From Nannocystis punicea (GTDB taxonomy: Bacteria > Myxococcota_A > Polyangia > Nannocystales > Nannocystaceae): a DNA stretch of 64,000 bases. The notes beneath the pieces are model-generated. The model did no database searches. It was given only the letters and a program-made list of their open reading frames with translations, and was not told the DNA's origin. Position 1 is the stretch's first letter; every line of letters begins with the position of its first letter. The stretch lies in assembly GCF_026965555.1 (NCBI RefSeq), contig NZ_CP114040.1:9398001-9462000 (forward strand), written 5' to 3'. A program made the position numbers and the translations under genes. Below are positions 17,076 through 28,880 of this stretch, piece after piece.

Positions 17076-17300
17076 CTACCTGCGATCGACCCGGACGCGG
17101 ATGCCTTCCACGCGCCGCGATTGCCCCCGCGTGCCGCAGAACTCGCCGTTCGCGAAGTATTGCGAGTCGCCGAAGTCGCAAGGGGTCCCGAGCTCTTCGG
17201 CGAGCGAGGAGACCAGCCGCCCCGAGATGGCCCTCCAGTCCTCGACGGAGAGCTCCCGGACCTCCTCGTGTGAAAGAGACAGCAGACGATCCAGCTCCAT
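17076..17300 (-). CDS. Small hypothetical protein
   Basis: 74 residues from the ATG at 17300, with GAGGG about 9 nt upstream; a GTG at 17324 is possible but its Shine-Dalgarno would touch the codon. The N-terminal half is an amphipathic helix pair (MELDRLLSLSHEEVRELSVEDWRAI, split by a turn); the C-terminal half is basic with two Cys. It lies 31 bp after the ABM gene on the same strand and may be its partner. No known family. Confidence 0.45.
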   Translation of the reverse strand: MELDRLLSLSHEEVRELSVEDWRAISGRLVSSLAEELGTPCDFGDSQYFANGEFCGTRGQSRRVEGIRVRVDRR

Positions 17301-17331
17301 GACGAGCGCCCTCGCTTGAATCACTCCTGGC

Positions 17332-17664
17332 TCACGCGTCGCCGCCGGCGCGGCGGAGCTCGAGCAGGTCGGCCGTCACCTCGCCGGCGAACAGGATCTC
17401 GAAGCTGTCGGGCTCGAACGCGCCGCGGTACCTGGCGCGGGCCTCGTCGTCGGAGTGGTGCATCCGCGACTGCATCGCGCGTTCCCACGTGGCGCGGTCG
17501 GGCCACTGCGCGTAAGCGACGACCACGCCGCCCTCGCCGCGGTGCAGCCGGGAGCCCCAGCCGCCGAACTCCTCGGCGATCGCCCGGGTGCCGGCGCGCC
17601 AGCCCTCCTCGAATTGCGCCTCACGGCCAGGGATCAGCTTCCAGCGGTAGATGACGGCGAACAT
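17332..17664 (-). CDS. Antibiotic biosynthesis monooxygenase (ABM) family protein
   Basis: 110 residues from the ATG at 17664. The ferredoxin-like fold of the ABM family is visible: FAVIYRWKLIPGREAQFEEGWRAGTRAIAEE forms the first strand and helix, GGVVVAYAQWPDRATWERA the second strand and helix. Such small dimeric proteins include quinol monooxygenases and haem-degrading enzymes, but many members have no proven activity. It is the first gene of a probable two-gene unit with 17076-17300. The C-terminal LLELRRAGGDA is a disordered tail. Confidence 0.75.
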   Translation of the reverse strand: MFAVIYRWKLIPGREAQFEEGWRAGTRAIAEEFGGWGSRLHRGEGGVVVAYAQWPDRATWERAMQSRMHHSDDEARARYRGAFEPDSFEILFAGEVTADLLELRRAGGDA

Positions 17665-18050
17665 GACCACGCCGTGTAGCGCGGATCGCCGCGGCGGGCC
17701 AGTCGCGCGAGGCTGCCGCTCACCGAGCGGGCTCGGCCTGAGTGTCCGCGGCGCCGGCCTCGACCGGAGCCACGATCGCGGCCTGATCGCCGAAGCCCCC
17801 GGCTGCGAAAGACGAGGCATGAATCGGCAGAGGCTCGACATTCGATCGCACGAGGAGCCCGAGTCTCGGCTCCGCGCCGGCGCGGGGACGGTGCGGGCAT
17901 TGCAGGTCGCGGGTGAATCGATGGACCCAGGAGAGGCTCCCGCGAAAACAGACCCGGAGCGAGAGCGCGCGCGAACGTCTGCCGGTGCAGTGCTCTCAGC
18001 AGAGCGCGCGCCGGCGGAATTCTCGGCTAGACTCGCGTTGAAGCGCGCAG
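17665..18050. other. Intergenic region, divergent promoters expected
   Basis: About 385 bp between the divergent ABM gene and kinase gene. No gene or repeat was seen; it should carry the promoters of both. GGCTAGACTCGCG at 18025-18037 could contain a -10-like element for the kinase gene, weakly supported. Confidence 0.4.
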
Positions 18051-20812
<2,762 letters not shown>

Positions 20813-20819
<7 letters not shown>

Positions 20820-20832
20820 CCCTCGAGACATG
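20813..20832. repeat. CACATG-N8-GACATG element (14-bp period) over kinase stop codon
   Basis: Half sites at 20813 and 20827 separated by ACCCTCGA. The kinase gene's TGA (20817-20819) lies within the first half site. Member of the dispersed 14-bp-period family. Confidence 0.75.
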
Positions 20833-20997
20833 TCATGGCAATCGCTCCGCGCTCTGCCGGTCGTGGTGAAGTCGAGGTTGTGTTCCTCCGGCCAGGGCGT
20901 GCGACGAATCCATGACCGCCTCGGCGGCCGCCCAGGACTGCCGACAATCCGGTCACCACCGACCCCTCCCACCACCGAGATTGACGCAGACACCGCA

Positions 20998-21142
20998 CGT
21001 GAATGTCATCACCGCGCGTGACTGCCGTTCCACGAGCGCGACCGGCACGCCCCCCGCGACCTCGACCGGCGAGGGCGCTCGGGTGTTCGCTCGGCACCGA
21101 CATGAATGCCATCACCGTGGGTGACTGCACGTTCCACGCGCC
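20998..21142. repeat. Two ~41-bp direct repeats in intergenic region
   Basis: Copy one at about 20998-21040 and copy two at about 21100-21142. They share GTGAATGTCATCACCG / ATGAATGCCATCACCG, then GTGACTGC and GTTCCACG, at an offset of 102 bp. The rest of the 20820-21325 gap shows no gene. It lies upstream of the unknown gene at 21326. Confidence 0.6.
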
Positions 21143-21325
21143 TCGGTGCTCCCGGCCGGAGAGGTCGCCCCGGCCGGTACCTACAATGGACGGCGCGGGG
21201 TCGGTGCGCTGTCGCCTGGGATCGTGCCGGTCGTGCCGAGCCAGGCGGGATCGGGCCCGAAGAACAATGCCCGCCGCTCGACGCATTCGAGCCGTGGTAG
21301 GTTCGGCGCGCCAGGAGCACCCCCC

Positions 21326-22996
21326 GTGGGCATCGACCTCTCCCTCCACCTCACGTCCCATTCCGCTCCCCGTCCCCGCGACCCCGCGGATCGGCTCGTC
21401 GCCTCGGCCAGGGGCTTCGTCCCGATCGCGTGGTGGATCCTGTTCGTGCCCGGCGACGGCGTGATGGGTCCGTACGGCCTCGCCCTGATCACCCGCACGG
21501 ACGCCGCGCTCGACCGGCTGCGACGGCGGGGCCCGGAGATCCGCGCGGCAGCCGGTCGGCACGCGCTCGGCTTGCGGGCCATCGAGGCCGCGCTGACAGG
21601 CGCCCCGTCCATGTTTCTGCGGGCGGAGCTGCACGAGCTGTACGAACGCGTGCCCGACCTCGCGAAGCTGTGTGACCTGGACCGGCTGGATGTGTGGCCG
21701 CAGCAGCTCGAACGCGGTCGTATCGTGGCGACGAAGCAGCACGGCGGCTCCCTCGCGGACGCGGTGGTCGGCGCCGTCCCGGAGCATGCGGTGGAGCTGC
21801 CGGACCCGGCGACCCTGGAGGCCCGCACCCTGGCCGCGCTACGCGACGGAGACTCGTCCGAGCTCGACCTGCTGGAGGAGGCGCTCGCGCGGCAGCTCGT
21901 CGAGGCGTACGCGCCGTGGCTGGAGCTGACCCGCCGGCGCTGGGGCCGGGGCAGCCTAGAGGCCGAGGCGCAGGAGGTGCTGACGGCGCTCGCGGAGGGT
22001 CGACCCGAGCCGTTCGCCCCGCTCGCCAGGTCCTACGTACACCACGCCGCGTACGCGCTCTCGGAGGCCGCGGGCCTCTGTCATGACCGCCGCCGCTGGG
22101 TGCTGCATCGGGCGCTGCGGGGCGCGACCGAGCCGCTGGCCGCGCCGGTCGCCCTCGCCCTCAAAGTGGCCTGCCCGAGCCTCGACGCGCTGTACGTCGC
22201 CGAGTGGCTCGACGGCGGGCCGCCGCCGTGGACGGTCGCCACCCCCGAGGCGGCGCTCGCGTGCCGGTTGGCCGCCGTCGGGGCGCCCGCCTGGTTGCTG
22301 TCGCCGCACGACCCGATCGCGGCGGCCGAACGGGCGCTCGGCCGCCGCGACGCGGGGTTTTACGGCACGGCGAAGCCGGTCGCGCTGGCTGACGCGCCGG
22401 ACCTCGCGGTGTCCCGCGCGCTCGGTCTGTCCGCAGAGGCGGCGCGTGGCTGGCTCCCCGAGGACGCCGGCGACGACGCCCTGGCGACCGCCGCCGGCGC
22501 CGCCGCGGAGGCGCTGTGCAAGTCCGCCCGCGAGATCGACGGGCCGACCCGGGCCGCCCTGCGCGACCTCGCCGCGCCCGAGACGCCGTTCCTGGCCGGC
22601 GCCGACCGTGCCTGCGTTCGTCTGGCGCTCGGCGACCTCGACGCGCTGCCCACCCTGCTCGCCGACGAAGCGACCAGGGCGGCGGCGCTCGTGGCCGCCC
22701 TGCGGTCCGCGGGGGCAGGCGACCGCGCGCTCGACTGGCTGGCCGCTCGGGCCCGTTCCGGCGATCCAGCCGCCGCGGCGCTGGTGCTCGACACGCCGGG
22801 CGCCGACGACACGGCCCTGGCCGCCGCGCGCTCCGCCGCGGAGCCGGCCCTCCGCTACATCCCGAAGATCCGGGACCAGTGGGCCGAGGGGCTCATCTCG
22901 ACCGCCGAGCTCGACAGGGCGCTCGCCGACATCGCAGAGCTCGCCCGCGCTCTCGGCCCGGACGGCGCGCCGCTCCGGGAAGCGCTCGCCGACTGA
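21326..22996 (+). CDS. Hypothetical protein, Ala/Leu-rich helical
   Basis: 556 residues from a GTG at 21326; CCAGGAG about 9 nt upstream decides this start, and the frame upstream has no ribosome site. The N-terminal ~110 residues contain GFVPIAWWILFVPGDGV, LALITRTDAALDRLRRRGPEI and GLRAIEAALTG, suggesting a mixed alpha/beta domain. The rest is low-complexity Ala/Leu/Arg/Asp helical sequence that may form HEAT-like repeats. No signal peptide, membrane helix or catalytic motif is evident. It is convergent with polA. Not recognised. Confidence 0.75.
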   Translation: MGIDLSLHLTSHSAPRPRDPADRLVASARGFVPIAWWILFVPGDGVMGPYGLALITRTDAALDRLRRRGPEIRAAAGRHALGLRAIEAALTGAPSMFLRAELHELYERVPDLAKLCDLDRLDVWPQQLERGRIVATKQHGGSLADAVVGAVPEHAVELPDPATLEARTLAALRDGDSSELDLLEEALARQLVEAYAPWLELTRRRWGRGSLEAEAQEVLTALAEGRPEPFAPLARSYVHHAAYALSEAAGLCHDRRRWVLHRALRGATEPLAAPVALALKVACPSLDALYVAEWLDGGPPPWTVATPEAALACRLAAVGAPAWLLSPHDPIAAAERALGRRDAGFYGTAKPVALADAPDLAVSRALGLSAEAARGWLPEDAGDDALATAAGAAAEALCKSAREIDGPTRAALRDLAAPETPFLAGADRACVRLALGDLDALPTLLADEATRAAALVAALRSAGAGDRALDWLAARARSGDPAAAALVLDTPGADDTALAAARSAAEPALRYIPKIRDQWAEGLISTAELDRALADIAELARALGPDGAPLREALAD

Positions 22997-23054
22997 CGTC
23001 CCGCGCCATCCTCGACTCGGCGGACCTCGGCCGAATCATCGCACCACGGCGCCG

Positions 23055-23071
23055 ATTGTTTTTTAAACAAT
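23055..23071. terminator. AT-rich hairpin between convergent genes (likely bidirectional terminator)
   Basis: ATTGTTT, TTT, AAACAAT: a perfect 7-bp stem with a T-rich centre, an isolated AT island in very GC-rich DNA. It sits 59 bp after the stop of the gene ending at 22996 and downstream of polA on the other strand, as expected for a two-way terminator. Confidence 0.45.
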
Positions 23072-23282
23072 GCGGACGCCGCGGCGTCGCTCGTTCCTCC
23101 GCGCACGCGAGGTGAGTGCGTCCTCGATTCGCCGGAGCATCGGCGAGACGTGCGCAGAATCGCCAGGTACGACGATCCAAACTCCTGCGACTTGCAGTGG
23201 CGCATGAACGACGCGCCCCCCGCGGAGCTCGAGGGGCCTCGCAGCGAGGTGCTGCTGCCCAAATCGACGCGCGGCATTCGTA

Positions 23283-25952
23283 TCAATGCGCCTCGCCCCA
23301 GCTCTGGCCGACGCCGATGCCGACCTCGAGCGGCACGTCGAGCGGGTACGGGTGCTCCATCGCCCGCCGGGCCACCGCGGTGGTCGCCTCGACCTCGGCC
23401 TCGGGCACCTCGAACACCAGCTCGTCGTGGACTTGCAGCAGCATGCGCGCGTTCGGGGCCGCGGCCGGCAGCTCGCGGTCGATCTGCAGCATCGCCAGCT
23501 TGCACAGATCGGCCGCCGAGCCCTGGATCGGCGTATTGGCGGCGATCCGCTCGCCGGCGGCGCGGTCGGTGTCGTTGCGGCTGGTCAGCTCGGGGATCCA
23601 GCGGCGCCGGCCGAGCAGCGTGGTGACGTAGCCGTTGGTGTGCGCCTCGGCGATCGTGCGGTCGAGCCAGCGGCGGACCTCGGCGTAGTACTCGAAGTAC
23701 TGCTCGATGTAGCTCTGCGCGTCCTTGCGGGCGATGCCGAGGATCTGCCCCAGCGCAGTCGCCCCCTGGCCGTAGATCGTGGCGAAGTTGACGGTCTTGC
23801 CGACGTTGCGCTGCTCCTTCGTCACCGCCTCGGGCGCGACGCGGAACAGCAGCGCGGCGGTGCGGCGGTGGAGGTCGAGCTTGTCGCGGAACGCCTCGAG
23901 CAGGCGTGGGTCCTTGCTGAAGTGGGCCAGCACGCGCAGCTCGATCTGGCTCCAATCGGCGGAGATGATCCGGCGGCCCTCCGGCGCGACGAAGGCCCGG
24001 CGGATCCGCTGGCCCTCGGGCGTGCGCACCGGCGTGCGCTGCAGGTCGGGGTCGGTGGAGATGAGGCGGCCCGACACGCCGACGGTCTGCTGGAAGCTCG
24101 CGTGGATCCGCCCGGTCTCCGGCGCGATCGCGTCGCGCAGCACGTCGGTGTACGTGTTGATCAGCTTGGCCAGCTCGCGCTGCGCCAGCACCTCGCGGGC
24201 GATCTCGTGCTTGGGCGCCAGCCGCTCGAGCACCTCGGCGTCGGTCGAATAGCCGGTCTTGTTCTTCTTGATGACCGGCAGCTTGAGCTCCTCGAACAGC
24301 ACGTCGGCCAGCTGCTTGGTCGAGCCGATGTTGAACTCGTGCCCGGCGAGCGCGTAGATCCGGGCCTCGATCTCCGCCTTGCGTTTCTGGAACTCCTCGC
24401 TCATGCGCGTGAGGTCGTCGCGGTCGACGCGGATGCCGGCCAGCTCCATGCGCGCCAGCACGTACGCCAGCGGGCGCTCGACCGCCTCGTAGTGGGCCGC
24501 CTGGCCCGCCTCGACCAGGCGCTTCTGCAGCACCGGCGCCAGCGCGAGGACCACGTCGGCCAGCTGGGCCGCGTAGGTGGCCGCGGCGGTGACCTCGACG
24601 GCGCTCGGCGGCCGGGCCGACTTGCCGCTCTTGAGCAGGGTGGTGACCGCGGGGATCGATCGTTGCACGTACTCGCGAGCGACCTGGTCGAGGCCGTGCG
24701 GGATGCACTTGACCGGGTCGACGAGGAACGACGCGACCATGGTGTCGAGGAGCTCGCCGCCGAGCGTGAGGCCGTGGCGCCAGGCGAGGATCGCCAGCTG
24801 CTTGAGGTCGTGCACGTATTTGGGCCGGGTCGTGTCGCTGAGCAGCGGACCGACGAGCGCGACCGCGGCGTCGCCGAGCGCCCCGCCGACGCCGCGGAAG
24901 GCCAGGTAGATCGCCTTGCGGTCGGCGCTGGCGATCGCCACGCCGACCAGCTGCGCGTGGTGGACCCGCGTCGGCGGCTCGTACAGCGGCACCATCGCCA
25001 CGGCCTGCCCGGCAGGCAAGGCGGCGATCGCCGCGCGCGCGGCCTCGACGGTGGCCGGCACCTCGACCTCGATGTCGGGCGCGTCTCCGACCTTGGCGTC
25101 GCCGCCGCCGGTCAGCAGCGAGAAGAACTCGAGCTCGCGGTAGAGCGCGTCGAGCTCCTTGGGGTCGGGCGGGCTGAGCCGGAGGGCGTCGAGCGTGACG
25201 TCGAGGTCGACGCGCTCGTCGACGGTGGCCAGGTGGCGCCACAGCTTGACCGCCTCGCGGTGCTCCTCGAGCGCGGCCTTCTGCTTGCCCTTGAGCTCGC
25301 CCAGGTGCTCGTACACGCCGTCGAGCGAGCCGTACTTCTCGAGCAGGCCGGCGGCGCCCTTCTGGCCGATGCCGGGCACGCCGGGGATGTTGTCGACGCT
25401 GTCGCCCATCAGCGCCAGGAGGTCGGGGATCCGCGCCGGCGGGACGCCCCACTTCTTGCGCACCAGCTCGGCGTCGTAGGTGACGTCGCGCATCGTGTCC
25501 TGCATGCGCACGCCGTCGCCGACCATCTGCGCGAGGTCCTTGTCGCCGGCGACGATCACGACCTCGAGCCCGGCCTCGACGCCGCGCCGCGCCAGGGTGG
25601 CGATGATGTCGTCGGCCTCGTAGCCCGGCCGGCGCAGCAGCGGGAACCGATTGGTCGCCACCAGGCGGTCGATGACCGGCAGCTGCTGCGCGAGCTCGCC
25701 CGGCATCGCCGGCCGCTGCGCCTTGTACTGCGGGTACTTCAGCTCGCGGTGCGTCGGCGCCGACGAGTCGAACACGACCGCCCCGCGCTCCGGCATGCGG
25801 CCGGAGAACAGCTTGCGGAACATGGTCGCGAAGCCGAAGATCGCGTTCGTCGGCAGCCCGGTCTTGGTCGCCAGGTTGGCCGGGATCGCAAAGAAGGCCC
25901 GGTAGATGAGCCAGGAGCCGTCGACGAGCACGAGCCGCTCTGCCTTCGCCAT
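23283..25952 (-). CDS. polA: DNA polymerase I
   Basis: 889 residues from the ATG at 25952. The N-terminal ~290 residues are the 5' nuclease: LVLVDGSWLIYRAFFAIP, PGYEADDIIATLA, GDKDLAQMV and LLALMGDSVDNIPGVPGIG with the helix-hairpin-helix. The C-terminal polymerase has motif A SADWSQIELRVLAHFS, motif B RNVGKTVNFATIYGQG and motif C QVHDELVFEV, all intact. In the middle 3'-5' exonuclease region the usual D-x-E of motif I is not visible (MVPLYEPPTRVHH instead), while LLDTMVASFLVDP remains. Proofreading may therefore be lost, as in Taq polymerase. The role is repair and Okazaki-fragment maturation. It stands alone on its strand. Confidence 0.97.
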   Translation of the reverse strand: MAKAERLVLVDGSWLIYRAFFAIPANLATKTGLPTNAIFGFATMFRKLFSGRMPERGAVVFDSSAPTHRELKYPQYKAQRPAMPGELAQQLPVIDRLVATNRFPLLRRPGYEADDIIATLARRGVEAGLEVVIVAGDKDLAQMVGDGVRMQDTMRDVTYDAELVRKKWGVPPARIPDLLALMGDSVDNIPGVPGIGQKGAAGLLEKYGSLDGVYEHLGELKGKQKAALEEHREAVKLWRHLATVDERVDLDVTLDALRLSPPDPKELDALYRELEFFSLLTGGGDAKVGDAPDIEVEVPATVEAARAAIAALPAGQAVAMVPLYEPPTRVHHAQLVGVAIASADRKAIYLAFRGVGGALGDAAVALVGPLLSDTTRPKYVHDLKQLAILAWRHGLTLGGELLDTMVASFLVDPVKCIPHGLDQVAREYVQRSIPAVTTLLKSGKSARPPSAVEVTAAATYAAQLADVVLALAPVLQKRLVEAGQAAHYEAVERPLAYVLARMELAGIRVDRDDLTRMSEEFQKRKAEIEARIYALAGHEFNIGSTKQLADVLFEELKLPVIKKNKTGYSTDAEVLERLAPKHEIAREVLAQRELAKLINTYTDVLRDAIAPETGRIHASFQQTVGVSGRLISTDPDLQRTPVRTPEGQRIRRAFVAPEGRRIISADWSQIELRVLAHFSKDPRLLEAFRDKLDLHRRTAALLFRVAPEAVTKEQRNVGKTVNFATIYGQGATALGQILGIARKDAQSYIEQYFEYYAEVRRWLDRTIAEAHTNGYVTTLLGRRRWIPELTSRNDTDRAAGERIAANTPIQGSAADLCKLAMLQIDRELPAAAPNARMLLQVHDELVFEVPEAEVEATTAVARRAMEHPYPLDVPLEVGIGVGQSWGEAH

Positions 25953-26558
25953 GCGCGGCATCATACGCCGGGGCGCGTTCGCGCGCGACCCCTCCCCGGG
26001 CCCGATCGCGAAGAAGCAGCGAGCGGCCGCCCGCGCCCGGCGTCGATCGCACGATGCTCCCGCGGCCGGCGCCGGCCCGCGCCGACGTCGGGGTGCCGCG
26101 CGCCCACTCGGCCGCGAGCCTCGCGACGACGATCGCCGGCCGAGCACGCGTCGGCCCCCGGTCCGATCGCCGGCCCGCGCGACGCGATCGATTGCGAGGA
26201 CGATCGTCCGCGCGGTGAGCCGGATCTCGCGCGCCGACGCCCGCTCCCATGATTGACGCCTGCAGTCAAATCGCCGCAGCGTCGCCGACGATCGCGTCGA
26301 CCCGCGTCGGCCCGCGCGTGGCCGCGCGAGTCGGGACGCCACACTTCCGGCGTTCGCCGAGCCACGGGCTGTTCTGCGCAGCCCACCTCGGCGCCGCGTA
26401 TGTTGAATGGGCCCGCGAGCGCCCGACACGTGGTCGCCGCCGGCGAACTTTAACCTGGCCCGAGGGCCAGGTACGATGTGCCGCGCGGCCGCGACATGTG
26501 CGACGGGTCGCATGAAATCTCGGGCCCGCCGCGCACATTCATCGCCACGGAGAGCGTG
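25953..26558. other. Intergenic region between divergent polA and DUF11 genes
   Basis: About 600 bp, extremely GC-rich. Open frames here have typical shadow composition and no ribosome site. The only structure noted is the hairpin at 26453-26472. Promoters for both flanking genes must lie here but were not identified. Confidence 0.45.
26453..26472. promoter_or_regulatory. Perfect 8-bp inverted repeat upstream of DUF11 gene
   Basis: ACCTGGCC, CGAG, GGCCAGGT. It starts right after CTTTA at the promoter-proximal side and lies about 87 bp before the ATG at 26559. Either an operator or a leader hairpin. Confidence 0.4.
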
Positions 26559-28772
26559 ATGCGGCCGGGCCGGTGGGGAGTGACGATCATGGAAGCGCTG
26601 AGCCTCGGACTGCTCGTCGCGCGCCCGGTCGGCGCGACGCCGGTGTTGCGGGCGCAGATCGCCCAGCGCGGCGACTTCGTGATGCTGGGCAACACGCTCG
26701 CCCACGACTGCTCGCCCGTGACCCCGGCGCCGCTGGTCGGGACGGTCGGCGACTGCGGTGCGTCGATCGTCGACGGCGCGGCCGACGTGCTGTGGCGGGC
26801 CGACGCGCCGTTCGCCGGCAAGGCCGCGGCGCACGTGGCGATCGACGCCGACGACGCGCGCAGCTCGGCGGTGCTGCTGCTGCCGCCGGCGGCCGTGCCG
26901 ACGCACGCGTTCCTGTACTGGGCCGCCCAGCTGGACATCGCCGGCGCCGACGCCAACGTCGAGCTCGAGCGGCCCGGCTTCCTCGACGTCGAGCTGGTGG
27001 CCGACGCCTGCTTCATCAGCGCCGACGGCAGCTACGTGTGCTCGGTCGACGTCAGCGAGCTGGTGATCGACCTCGGCCCGGGGCTGTTCCGCGTCGGCGG
27101 CGTCGAGGTGCGGCCGTTCGCGCACCTGTTCGACGAGGAGGTGTTCGCGGCCTGGTGGATGGTGGTGGTGTACGAGCGGTCGTTCGACCCGCTGCGCAGC
27201 ATCAGCGTGATCGAGGGCATCGACGCCGTGCTGCCGCAGCTGCCGTGCGAGGCCCTGTTCGAGGGCTTCGTCATCCCGACCATCGGCGTCGGCGGCACCC
27301 TCGGCCTGGCCGGCCTCGCCGGCGACCACGACGTCATCGGCGACCAGGTGCTGCTCGCCGACTTCCCGCTGAGCGACGCGCTCAACCCGGTCGACGACTT
27401 CTTCAACGGCACCCGCTCGGCGTTCGGCTTCCCGGTGTCGATCGCCGGCGACCTGCCGCGCCTGTCCGGCCTCGCCGCCAGCACCTCGGGCCTCGACCTC
27501 GACATCCTCGACATCTCCGACCGCCTCGACCCGCTCCAGACCTCGCTGTCCCTGGCGGTCACGACCGCCGCCGACAGCCTCCTGCTGGCCACCGCGGTCG
27601 TCTCGATCACCACCGCCGCCCCCGACCTCTCGATCGTCGAGACCGTCGAGGACCTGAGCGGCGGCGCCTTCGTCCCCGGCGACATCGTCGAGTACACCAT
27701 CGAGGTCACCAACATCGGCAACGACGACGCCGTCGACGTCGTCCTCACCGACGAGCTGCCGGCCGGGGTCACCTTCTTGCCCGGCACGCTCGAGGTCGTC
27801 GAGGGCGAGGAGCCCGGCCTGCTCTCCGACGTGGCGCTCGACGACGAGGGCGAGTGCCTCGACGACACGATCGTCATCCGCCTCGGCATCGGCGCCGACG
27901 AGGTGAACGGCGGCGAGCTGCCGGTCGGCGACTCGACCCTCGTCCGCTTCCAGGTCGTCATCGACGACGAGGCCGAGGGCATCATCTCCCACCAGGCCAC
28001 GGTCGAGGCCGCGGGCGAGCTCGGCGCGGCCGTGGAGGAGTTCACCTCGGAGGAGTCGATCGAGTTCCTGGTCGAGGAGTGCGACGAGTCGAGCCCCTGC
28101 CCGTTCGACGTCCCCCTGTGCGACCTCGGCCCGGTGCCGAACGTGTGCGTCGAGTGCCTCGAAGACGGCGACTGCGACGAGGGCGAGGCGTGCGACCCGC
28201 TGACCAGCACCTGCGAGTGCGAGGCCACCGGCCCCGAGCTGTGCGACGGCCTCGACAACGACTGCGACGAGGACATCGACGAGGACTTCGACCTCGGCGA
28301 CCCGTGCACCGCCGGCCTCGGCGAGTGCCTCGCCGACGGCGAGCTGGTGTGCGACGACATGGGCGGCGTCGTCTGCGACGCGGTCCCCGGCCAGCCCGTG
28401 GCGGAGCTGTGCGACGGCCTCGACAACGACTGCGACGGCGACATCGACGGCGCCTGCGCGGCCTGCAAGTTCGACAGCGAGTGCGGCGGGTTCTTCGAGG
28501 GGCGGGTGTGCCTGCTCGGCTTCTGCATCGACGGCTGCCGCGGCGTCGGCAACTACTGTCCCGTGGGGCTGGAGTGCTCGTCGCCCGACCTGGCGATCGG
28601 CGAGTGCGTGGAGATCAAGCTGGGAGACGACGAGCTCGACGACCTCGTCGACGACAAGGCCAACGAGATCCTCGGCTGCACCTGCGACGACCGCCCCGGC
28701 GACGGCGCCGGGCCGGTGCTGCTCATTTTGGCCGTGCTGGCCCGCCTGCGCCCCCGCGCCCGCGCCCGCTGA
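26559..28772 (+). CDS. Surface protein with DUF11 repeat, MopE-like Cys modules and Myxo-CTERM-like tail
   Basis: 737 residues from the ATG at 26559 (GGAG 7 nt upstream). A signal sequence near the start (TIMEALSLGLLVARPVGATP) is followed by a ~330-residue beta-rich domain. A DUF11 domain follows (DLSIVETVED, FVPGDIVEYTIEVTNIGNDD, LTDELPAGVTFLPG). Then come Cys-rich modules including two ELCDGLDNDCD motifs, the calcium-binding MopE-type signature. The C-terminus, CTCDDRP, GPVLLILAVLARL and RPRARAR, has the Cys, membrane helix and Arg tail of Myxo-CTERM sorting signals, although the usual GWW-type core is weak. It is probably processed and displayed on the cell surface. Confidence 0.85.
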   Translation: MRPGRWGVTIMEALSLGLLVARPVGATPVLRAQIAQRGDFVMLGNTLAHDCSPVTPAPLVGTVGDCGASIVDGAADVLWRADAPFAGKAAAHVAIDADDARSSAVLLLPPAAVPTHAFLYWAAQLDIAGADANVELERPGFLDVELVADACFISADGSYVCSVDVSELVIDLGPGLFRVGGVEVRPFAHLFDEEVFAAWWMVVVYERSFDPLRSISVIEGIDAVLPQLPCEALFEGFVIPTIGVGGTLGLAGLAGDHDVIGDQVLLADFPLSDALNPVDDFFNGTRSAFGFPVSIAGDLPRLSGLAASTSGLDLDILDISDRLDPLQTSLSLAVTTAADSLLLATAVVSITTAAPDLSIVETVEDLSGGAFVPGDIVEYTIEVTNIGNDDAVDVVLTDELPAGVTFLPGTLEVVEGEEPGLLSDVALDDEGECLDDTIVIRLGIGADEVNGGELPVGDSTLVRFQVVIDDEAEGIISHQATVEAAGELGAAVEEFTSEESIEFLVEECDESSPCPFDVPLCDLGPVPNVCVECLEDGDCDEGEACDPLTSTCECEATGPELCDGLDNDCDEDIDEDFDLGDPCTAGLGECLADGELVCDDMGGVVCDAVPGQPVAELCDGLDNDCDGDIDGACAACKFDSECGGFFEGRVCLLGFCIDGCRGVGNYCPVGLECSSPDLAIGECVEIKLGDDELDDLVDDKANEILGCTCDDRPGDGAGPVLLILAVLARLRPRARAR

Positions 28773-28880
28773 CGTCTCGGCGTTCGCCGGAGCGCGGCGA
28801 CCTCGAGGCGCGGCGCGCTCACCCGAGCGACCACGAGGACGCCATGCGGCGCACGACCTCCTCGCCGACGGCTCGGCGCG

